A stretch of 64,000 bases of DNA from Acidobacteriota bacterium (GTDB lineage: Bacteria > Acidobacteriota > Blastocatellia > Pyrinomonadales > Pyrinomonadaceae): contig JAHBSL010000010.1 of assembly GCA_019639135.1 (NCBI GenBank), positions 62,001-126,000 on the forward strand. Reading direction: 5' to 3'. The notes beneath the pieces were generated by a model. The model searched no databases, had not been told where the DNA came from, and was given only the letters and a program-made list of their open reading frames with translations. Below are positions 16,823-23,507 of the stretch, piece after piece. Position 1 is the first letter of the stretch; every line of letters begins with the position of its first letter. The position numbers were made by a program, and so were the translations under genes.

Positions 16823-19817
16823 CGCTTATAAGCTTATCACCGCATGAGGTTGAGAAGAGGATCTGAAAGATTCCTTTGCGGTCGGTGAGCGACCTGATGA
16901 CGAAATAAGCCCTCCCCGCCATTCCGGCTATTGCGGCCTCGCGACGAACCTCGACATCATCCGGATTGCTGGAACGGGCTTCTATCGTGCCGTCGCCGCC
17001 ATCGAACGAGACAAGCAAACCGATATTTCCGCCGTTATTCATGAGCGTAACATTCTCCTGACTTACCGCTATCGTACACCGGGCGGTGTCTTCGCCGATC
17101 ACTCGGCCGGGAACTATTCGCGGTCTCCCGGTCGGGGCCGGTTCGCTCCCTGGCTTTACAGCGTCGAGATCTTTGGTTTGTTCTTCTTCTGGAGATTCGG
17201 CCGCCTTTGGGGTCGCATTCACGGCGGTAGGCGGCTCTGCTATTTCTTCACTCTTCTCAGGCTTCGATTCAGCCGGCTTTTCTTCGGACTTCGGTTCCGG
17301 AGTTTTCTCGACGTCACTATTCTTTCGGCCGACCTCGATGACGATCGGTTCGAAGATGTCTTTCGACCTCTTCGTTTCATCAGCGGTGGGCTTCGCCTCT
17401 CCGGTCGCCGGTTTCGTTTCCGGATCTGCGGCCTTCGGCTTATCTTCTGCCGGAGGTTTGGTTTCGTCGGTCTTTTTTGCCGGTGCTGCCTCAGAAGTCT
17501 CGGGCTGAGAAGCTTCCGTCTTTTCTTCCGGCTTGGCCTCGGCGGGAACTCCGGGTTTGCTCTCCACCGTTTCTGCCGTAGTATCGGAAGGTTTTTCCGT
17601 GGGTTTATCGTCGGCTGGCGCCTCTTTTTTCGTTTCGGGAGCTGAGGGCGCGTCTGACTTTTTCTCTGGTGTGTCCGCACGCGTTTCCGGTGCCTTTTCC
17701 TCAGCAGTTTTTTCCTCTTCCGGCTTTGGCACTTCGATCTCCGGTGTAACGTTTACCGCTACTTCCTTCTTTTCAGACTCAGACTCTGCGAACGGGTTCG
17801 GACCGATGCGGTCCTCGATCCCTTCGATCGAGCCCTTGACCTGCTGGTAAACGCTCTTGATCGAAGTGTATTTGAAGTAGTCCGGCCGGTTCCGATCGTA
17901 ACCGGCGATGAAGTTCTCTAGCGCTGCTTCCGCCTTGCCGTCGGCGAAAAGTGCTTCTCCGAGCCGCCATTTGCTCGAACGCCACCAGGCACTATCCGGC
18001 GGCAGAACGCTGATCGCTCTCTGGAGCCGCACGGCGGCATCGGCGTATTTACCTTCTCGGTATAATGCCCAGCCAGCGAGTTCCTCGATGCGGCCGCGCA
18101 TGATCGCCGAAAGGGTCTGCCGCGGAACGTCGGGCACTAGAAGGTACTCGTTTCGGATAAATGCTATCCGCCGGCTTTCGTAAAGCTCGCTTGCCATCAC
18201 GGCCGCGGACGGATTTGGGACACCGAGGGCAACATCCGTCTGGTCGGTCGCAGAGGCAATAAGGTCGAGGGCTTTGTCCGTACCGACTCCTTTTTCCAAC
18301 AACAGGGACGCGGCAAAAAGCTCACGGTGAACCCTCATTTTGTCGTCGCCGGCGATGAACCGGCCAAGAGCTTCATCATTCAGCGTTGCGGTAACTTCGG
18401 AGTTGAGGCCGTCGTAAAAGGCAGTCAGTGCCCCAAGCCTTGCCGCCCGCTCCGAATCCGCCGGCGAACTCGGGACAAAGATGCTTGCCCTCCGCTCGTC
18501 CTTCAAGAGTTCCGGAAGGCTCGCCGCCGAACGTTCAACGCGGCCACCAAGGCGGGTCGACACTCTTCCTTCCACGACCTCGACAACGCCGCTCATCTCT
18601 TCTGCAGCTTCACGGAAGAACCCGGCGTCCATTCTGACCAATGCGATCTCGTAATTGAGCGACGGGAAATTGCCATATTGCTTCGCACGGGCGAGTGCCT
18701 TTTCCGCCTCGATCGGCCGATTCTGAAGAGAATGGCCGCGGGCAAGTGCAATGTAGCTCCAAACGTAGCGCGGCTGTATCTCGATCGAATCCTCGGCTAA
18801 TTCGATCGCTTTTTCGGCGAGACCGTTGACTGCGTACCAATACGCGGCGGCCGTCATCAACGCGAAATTCTCCGGCGAAAGTGCGATCGCCCGGTCGAGC
18901 TCGGCCTCGGCTTCAGTCCGTTCCCCGGTCTCGTAAAGTGCTAAGGATAATCCGGCACGTGCCTGCGCGTTATTTGCGTCGCCTTCAATGATACTTCGAT
19001 AAAGCGGGATGGCCTCTTTTGCCTTCCCGTTCGCCCGCAAAAGGTCGGCGAGTTCTCGCTTGATATCAGCGGAGTCCGGTTCTATCTCCAACGCCTTTCG
19101 TTGGGCTGCTTCGGCCGATTCGATCTCAAAGTTCAACCTAAGCGCCAGTGCCAAAGCTCGAAATGCAGCCGCCGTAGGTGGTTCGATGGCGGCGGCGATT
19201 TCCGAAAGCCGTACGGCGTCGGTCCCGTTCTCGATCGAAGTATGGAACGTGACGAGTGCAAGAAGTCGGTCAACCCTTCCCGCAGCGTGCATCTCAAGCT
19301 CACGGGCGGCATCGACCGCGGCCTTGCTTTCGGATCTGAGCAGCAGGCTTCCGGGGATACGGATCAAGATCTCTGAAAACAAGCGGTCTGAGGCGGGAGC
19401 GGGAGCGTCCGTGATCGCTTTTCGGAACAGCGCTATTGCAGCTTCCTTTTCACCTGTGTCGTAGATCTGGTCCGCGAGTGCCGCCCGCGAAGCGGATGCA
19501 AGCTCAAGGGCCTGGCCTCTCACCTCGGGAGTAACGCCCTCTTCCCTTGTAAATGCATCGAGAGAATCGATCCGGGCCTTCAGATCGGTATCCGCAGCTA
19601 TCGCGGCGAAGCGTTCGGCGGTTGTCGGTGTCGGGGCCGGCGTCGGGCTTGGTGCTGCTTTCGGGTTAGGTCCTGGCGTCGGCTTCGCTCTTGGTGTCGT
19701 CGCCGGTTTTGCCGCCGTACTGGTTGCACCGTTCCTGCTGTTTGGCGGGGTTTGCCGTTGAACGGCAGCATGCCCACCGATGGTCAGAAGAAGAATAAAT
19801 ACCAAGATCCGATTCAT
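16809..19817 (-). CDS. Large secreted TPR protein with charged Pro/Glu/Lys linker
   Basis: The product has 1002 residues from the ATG at 19817, which gives a signal peptide (MNRILVFILLLTIGGHAAV). The frame stays open upstream to 20264, but that part overlaps the divergent gene at 19893 and is not protein-like. After a Pro/Thr-rich stretch (about residues 30-70), TPR motifs span residues about 80-570 (for example ALEIEPDSADIKRELADLLR and RAIALSPENFALMTAAAYWY). A 200-residue low-complexity linker of Glu, Lys, Pro, Ala and Thr (about 690-900) follows, then a compact C-terminal beta domain (CTIAVSQENVTLMNNGGNIG). It is probably periplasmic or surface-exposed and acts as a scaffold. The C-terminal domain resembles no family I can name. 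Confidence 0.8.
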   Translation of the reverse strand: MNRILVFILLLTIGGHAAVQRQTPPNSRNGATSTAAKPATTPRAKPTPGPNPKAAPSPTPAPTPTTAERFAAIAADTDLKARIDSLDAFTREEGVTPEVRGQALELASASRAALADQIYDTGEKEAAIALFRKAITDAPAPASDRLFSEILIRIPGSLLLRSESKAAVDAARELEMHAAGRVDRLLALVTFHTSIENGTDAVRLSEIAAAIEPPTAAAFRALALALRLNFEIESAEAAQRKALEIEPDSADIKRELADLLRANGKAKEAIPLYRSIIEGDANNAQARAGLSLALYETGERTEAEAELDRAIALSPENFALMTAAAYWYAVNGLAEKAIELAEDSIEIQPRYVWSYIALARGHSLQNRPIEAEKALARAKQYGNFPSLNYEIALVRMDAGFFREAAEEMSGVVEVVEGRVSTRLGGRVERSAASLPELLKDERRASIFVPSSPADSERAARLGALTAFYDGLNSEVTATLNDEALGRFIAGDDKMRVHRELFAASLLLEKGVGTDKALDLIASATDQTDVALGVPNPSAAVMASELYESRRIAFIRNEYLLVPDVPRQTLSAIMRGRIEELAGWALYREGKYADAAVRLQRAISVLPPDSAWWRSSKWRLGEALFADGKAEAALENFIAGYDRNRPDYFKYTSIKSVYQQVKGSIEGIEDRIGPNPFAESESEKKEVAVNVTPEIEVPKPEEEKTAEEKAPETRADTPEKKSDAPSAPETKKEAPADDKPTEKPSDTTAETVESKPGVPAEAKPEEKTEASQPETSEAAPAKKTDETKPPAEDKPKAADPETKPATGEAKPTADETKRSKDIFEPIVIEVGRKNSDVEKTPEPKSEEKPAESKPEKSEEIAEPPTAVNATPKAAESPEEEQTKDLDAVKPGSEPAPTGRPRIVPGRVIGEDTARCTIAVSQENVTLMNNGGNIGLLVSFDGGDGTIEARSSNPDDVEVRREAAIAGMAGRAYFVIRSLTDRKGIFQILFSTSCGDKLISVSVR

Positions 19818-19892
19818 AAAGCCCGTTGCCGGAACTTTCGATAATACCACGAAATTGCCTTTGTCCCCGGACAGTCTTATCCTCAGGTTAAC

Positions 19893-20408
19893 GTGAACGA
19901 TCTCGATATCGAATGGGAAAACCGCATTGCCGCCGCCCTTGCCGCTGCCCGTAATGCCGGGCGGGAAGAGATCGCCGATTATCTTCGTCTGCGGAGAGCG
20001 AACGATATGATCCGACGTGAGGGCATTGATTGGCTTACGGGATCGTTCATCCGGCTCGCCACAAGCCGCGACGCCGAAGCGATCGGCATCGGTGTCGAAC
20101 GCCTTGACGGCCATACATTTTCGCTTGGACGGACGAACCTGACCGGTGTTCTCGTCGAAATAAAACACGGGGTTAGATGCATCAAGGTAGAGGCCGGTTG
20201 GACGCGGGCTCCGGGCGACGGCATCATGCGCGGAGGGGCTCTCGCAATGGGACGGATAACGCATTTTGGCTTCCCGAAGTCGAACGCAGAACTCGCACTC
20301 ATCCGCGGAGAGGATTCGATCTTCTGGACCATGGCGGAAGAAGGCACCGGTACTTCAAAGCTAGATGCGGATGCGATCAATCGCCATTTCGGCCTTCTCA
20401 GAGGATAA
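19893..20408 (+). CDS. Protein of unknown function, GTG start
   Basis: The product has 171 residues, with no signal peptide or membrane segment. The first half is helical and charged (NRIAAALAAARNAGREEIAD, LRLRRANDMIRREGIDWL). The second half is predicted beta (LTGVLVEIKHGVRCIKVEAG, GALAMGRITHFGFPKSNAE). No motif I recognise is present. The GTG start is the first in frame after the divergent TPR gene; the 75 bp between the two genes must hold both promoters. Codon use matches the neighbours, supporting a real gene. It is 79 bp upstream of the Zn-ribbon gene. Confidence 0.65.
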   Translation: MNDLDIEWENRIAAALAAARNAGREEIADYLRLRRANDMIRREGIDWLTGSFIRLATSRDAEAIGIGVERLDGHTFSLGRTNLTGVLVEIKHGVRCIKVEAGWTRAPGDGIMRGGALAMGRITHFGFPKSNAELALIRGEDSIFWTMAEEGTGTSKLDADAINRHFGLLRG

Positions 20409-20487
20409 AGGCTCCTAAAGGTTTAATTATTATGGGGTTCGTATTACAATAATAAATTGCAATCATTTTCTTGGGAGATATTTTATA

Positions 20488-21219
20488 GTGAGAACAGAGT
20501 TAGAGAAGTTGATCGAATTACAGATCACCGATACGACGATCCGAAATTTGCGTAATATTTTAGGAAATGCGGAAACCAGGCGTGCTGAGCTTGAACAGGA
20601 GTTCGAACAGCACGCTTTTTCTATTCGCGAAAGACAAAATGTACTTGCCGGGTTAAAGACCGAACAAGCAACACTTGAGAAGAAGATTGCCGAAAACCGG
20701 ATATACCTTGAGAGAGCGGACCGTAACCTGAAGCATGCCCAGAATCAGAAAGAGTATGAGACGGCAATGCGCGAGATCGATTCGCTTCAAAAGCAGATAA
20801 CGACCTTTGAGACCGAGATCCTCGGGAAGCAGGGAGCTATCGAAGAAGTCGAAAAAGAGCTTTCCGAACGAGCGGACGAGATAAATACTCTGGATTCGAA
20901 ACGAGACGAAGCCCTAGCCGCTTTCGACCGCGAGATCGAAAAGGCCCGTACCGAGCTTGCCGAGGCCGAAGCGAAGCGTGGCGGCGTTTTCGATACGCTT
21001 CCGGCAAACCTTGCGGCCGTTTACAGCCGGCTTGTACAGCGAAGCCGCGACGGTATAGCCGTTGCTGAGGTTGTTAACGGATCCTGCACTGCATGCTTCA
21101 TTTCGCTTCGCCCGCAGGTGCAGGTCGAGGTACGGCGGATGGAAAGCATCATCACCTGCGAAAGCTGCACTCGAATCCTCTATGTCGTTAAGAAAGAAGC
21201 TGAAGCAACGGCGAGCTAG
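20488..21219 (+). CDS. CT398-like coiled-coil hairpin protein with C4 zinc ribbon
   Basis: The product has 243 residues and starts at GTG after GGGAG. It belongs to the COG1579 type: residues about 10-160 form a long antiparallel coiled coil rich in Glu, Arg, Lys and Gln (for example IAENRIYLERADRNLKHAQN). The C-terminus has a four-cysteine ribbon, GSCTACFISLRPQVQVEVRR with CESCTRILYV. Members are usually described as possible nucleic-acid-binding proteins, but their role is not settled. The 78 bp upstream are AT-rich, with an ATTGCAAT palindrome, and probably contain the promoter. A strong bidirectional hairpin terminator follows. Confidence 0.87.
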   Translation: MRTELEKLIELQITDTTIRNLRNILGNAETRRAELEQEFEQHAFSIRERQNVLAGLKTEQATLEKKIAENRIYLERADRNLKHAQNQKEYETAMREIDSLQKQITTFETEILGKQGAIEEVEKELSERADEINTLDSKRDEALAAFDREIEKARTELAEAEAKRGGVFDTLPANLAAVYSRLVQRSRDGIAVAEVVNGSCTACFISLRPQVQVEVRRMESIITCESCTRILYVVKKEAEATAS

Positions 21220-21238
21220 CAGAGACAGTTTCAGAGAA

Positions 21239-21280
21239 AGAAATAAAGAGCGGTGCCCGCGGGCGGCCGCTTTTTATTTT
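21239..21280. terminator. Bidirectional rho-independent terminator
   Basis: A GC-rich stem, agcgg...ccgct with an inner gcccgcgggc, is flanked by A-rich sequence on the left (AAATAAAG) and TTTTTATTTT on the right. It works on both strands. It sits between the convergent Zn-ribbon and DNA polymerase genes and overlaps the last codons of the polymerase. Confidence 0.75.
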
Positions 21281-23043
21281 GTCCAGTCAGGGCTGATCGC
21301 TAAGTTAACGTCGATAGGCACGGCCTTGACAAACTCCCGCCCAGCGGAGACCATCGCGTTCTTGAGCCTGTCTGATATGGGGGCGGCGTCATTCTGATCA
21401 CATTCGAGCACGATCTCATCGTGGACAATGTTGACCAATTTTCCGCTTGTTCCGCGAAGTTCGTCATGTATAAGCCGAAGAGCACGCTTGAGGATATCTG
21501 CTGAAGTACCCTGAATGGGCATGTTCGTCGCAAATCGCCTCGCAGCTCCGGCAGCCGCACGATCATTTTCGTCGTATCGCAGTTTCAAAAGGCGTCCCGA
21601 GGCTGTACGGGCAACCCGCGTCCTGAGAGCTGAGTCGCCGCTCTTGCGGAGATAGCCGTCGAGGTCCGGATAGGTTGCAAAATACTTGCGAAGCGTGCCC
21701 TCGGCCTCGGCCTGCGAAAGGCCTGTCATTGCGGCAAATCTTGCGGCACCAAGGCCATAAACAACGCCGAAGTTCAGCCGTTTGGCAAATGATCGCTGAT
21801 CGGGTGAGACCTCTTCCGCTTTTATGTTAAAGACCTGAGCGGCTGCGGCGGCATGGAAATCAACACCGCTCCTGAATGCACCGATAAAGTTCGTGTCACC
21901 GGAGAACTCGGCAAGTATCCGAAGCTCGATCTGCGAATAGTCCGCAATGATCAAGGTTTTGTTTTCTCCGGCGTGGAAGCACCGGCGGTACGAATTCTCG
22001 TGTGGGATCTGCTGAAGGTTCGGGTTCGAGCACGAGAAGCGCCCGGTCGGTGCCCCGATCTGCCTGAAATCCGAATGTATCCGGCCCGTCTTCGGGTGGA
22101 TGAACTCAAGGAAATTCTCGCCGAAGCTCGTGAGCGATTTCTGCCGCCCGCGGTATTCGAGCAGCTTTGCAACCGGCGGATGGTCCTCGGCAAGCGGTTC
22201 GAGCATCGAGGCCCGCGTCGATCCGGGCATCGGTATCCCGAGGTTCGAGAGCGCTTCGTGGACTTGGGCCTGCGAATCAAGATTGATCTCGGAACGCCCG
22301 AAGAGCGACGTCTGCGAGACACCCGCGGCAAGCATTTCCTGAAGTTCGTCCGCGACCCTATCGCGTTCCTCGCGGATAGCTTCGATATTCTCCCGCCAGC
22401 GGACCGCATCGAGATAAAAGCCGGTGAGTTCCATGTCGGTGACTGGCATCACGGTATCGAATTCAAGTTCCGCAACCCTCGTCAAGTCGTCCGCAGCCAA
22501 CCTTTCGGCCAACTGCGTATAAAGCGGGACGAGGATCGCAGCGTCGCGTGCGGCATATTCAAGCTGCGATTGCGAAAGTTCGCTCGCCGACCAATCGCTC
22601 ACCTGCTGGGTCTTGTCGAGTTCCGTCCCGATGAAGAACTGCACCACATCAGCAAGCGAATGCCGGCGGTCGGATTCGCCGGCGGCGATCAGTTGGCTCG
22701 CGAGGTAAGAATCGAAAATGCCGCCGACCTCACAGCCGAGGTGGTGACGGACCCATTTAGCATCGAACTTCGAGTTGTGTGCCACCTTTATCGTCTTCGT
22801 CGATCGAATAAGGTTGCGGAGCGGTTCAAGCGTCGTGTTCGTTGCCGGATCTTTTCCGAACTGGCGAATATCTATGATGACCGAACGTTTGCCCGTACTG
22901 AACTGCACAAGCCGAAGTTCGCCCAAGTAAGGGTCAAGTTCGGTCGTTTCGGTATCAAAACCGAGAACGGGCTCCTTCGATAGCTGTTCGCAGACGGCCC
23001 TTAGGGCATCTGCTTCACTGATGAGTTCAAAAAAGACTTCCAT
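21274..23043 (-). CDS. Compact family-A DNA polymerase (3'-5' exonuclease + polymerase, no 5' nuclease)
   Basis: The product has 589 residues from the ATG at 23043. The frame extends upstream, but MEVFFELISEADAL starts the exonuclease domain properly. Exo motifs are FDTETTELD (D30, E32), KVAHNSKFDAKW and LEYAARDAAI, so proofreading looks intact. Polymerase motif A is IIADYSQIELRILAEFSGD, motif B is RSFAKRLNFGVVYGLG and motif C is VNIVHDEIVLE. The roughly 300-residue N-terminal 5' nuclease of classical Pol I is absent. This layout is known from Aquificales-type and phage-like Pol A enzymes. It probably acts in repair or gap filling; whether the genome has a full-length polA as well cannot be seen here. 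Confidence 0.9.
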   Translation of the reverse strand: MEVFFELISEADALRAVCEQLSKEPVLGFDTETTELDPYLGELRLVQFSTGKRSVIIDIRQFGKDPATNTTLEPLRNLIRSTKTIKVAHNSKFDAKWVRHHLGCEVGGIFDSYLASQLIAAGESDRRHSLADVVQFFIGTELDKTQQVSDWSASELSQSQLEYAARDAAILVPLYTQLAERLAADDLTRVAELEFDTVMPVTDMELTGFYLDAVRWRENIEAIREERDRVADELQEMLAAGVSQTSLFGRSEINLDSQAQVHEALSNLGIPMPGSTRASMLEPLAEDHPPVAKLLEYRGRQKSLTSFGENFLEFIHPKTGRIHSDFRQIGAPTGRFSCSNPNLQQIPHENSYRRCFHAGENKTLIIADYSQIELRILAEFSGDTNFIGAFRSGVDFHAAAAAQVFNIKAEEVSPDQRSFAKRLNFGVVYGLGAARFAAMTGLSQAEAEGTLRKYFATYPDLDGYLRKSGDSALRTRVARTASGRLLKLRYDENDRAAAGAARRFATNMPIQGTSADILKRALRLIHDELRGTSGKLVNIVHDEIVLECDQNDAAPISDRLKNAMVSAGREFVKAVPIDVNLAISPDWTK

Positions 23044-23209
23044 ATTTCGCTGCCGGTGAAATCCAATTCTATCTGCCGAACGCCTATTTTCAAACGGCCC
23101 GAAGTATTCCTCGACGCGAGATTTACCAATACAGACTTTTCGTCTATACTCTTTTGGTATGTTTGATGGCACGGGCACGGTTCCGGGCATTTGTCGGACA
23201 GCAAAAGTT

Positions 23210-23215
23210 TATAAT
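23210..23215 (+). promoter_or_regulatory. Candidate -10 box upstream of rne
   Basis: A perfect TATAAT lies about 290 bp before the RNase E/G start and just before a small open frame. No good -35 sequence is present at 16-18 bp; TTGTCG at 23191-23196 is 13 bp away. Treat it as a candidate only. Confidence 0.3.
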
Positions 23216-23217
23216 TT

Positions 23218-23370
23218 GTGCCCCTTTGCGGACACCCAAAAGGATCGAAAGTTTCGGTAGAGCGCTTCCTCGAAAAGGCAGAGTCGCTCCCGGCCGCCGA
23301 AGAAGTTCTTCGGCGATTGAAAGAGTTTCTAAGTGAAAGATATATCTATTTGCTTCCGCTTGCCGGCTAG
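23218..23370 (+). CDS. Possible 50-residue small protein in the rne leader
   Basis: A GTG-started frame of 51 codons encodes a protein with a plausible amphipathic helix: VERFLEKAESLPAAEEVLRR followed by LKEFLSERYIYLLPLAG. The GTG directly follows the TATAAT at 23210, so translation would be nearly leaderless. The frame ends inside a hairpin at 23356-23374 (gcttgcc-ggcta-ggcgagc). The composition looks coding, but no family is recognised and no ribosome-binding site is visible. It could be a small protein, a leader peptide or chance. Confidence 0.3.
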   Translation: MPLCGHPKGSKVSVERFLEKAESLPAAEEVLRRLKEFLSERYIYLLPLAG

Positions 23371-23507
23371 GCGAGCCTGCAGCAAAACTCCGGTCTATCC
23401 TAATTCCTTTGCCCCGGCGAAGGGCCTAACTAACTCATTCAACACTTCCAAACCTTCTTTCACCCTTTGTCCGTTGTCCGCACTCGGCATTTTACAAAGG
23501 AAAATCT
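23371..23507 (+). promoter_or_regulatory. Leader region of the RNase E/G gene
   Basis: These 137 bp hold no gene of their own. They are rich in CTTTC/AACT runs and end with the ribosome-binding site AAAGGA 7 bp before ATG 23508. Together with the hairpin at 23356-23374 they form a long 5' leader, the kind of region through which E. coli RNase E is known to autoregulate; that parallel is inference. Confidence 0.3.

Noticed and set aside
19818..20264. 149-residue N-terminal extension of the large TPR protein
   Set aside because: It overlaps the divergent 171-residue gene, and the downstream ATG gives a proper signal peptide.
21853..22983. 376-residue open frame antisense to the DNA polymerase
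   Set aside because: It overlaps a gene with intact exonuclease and polymerase motifs and has no protein-like features.
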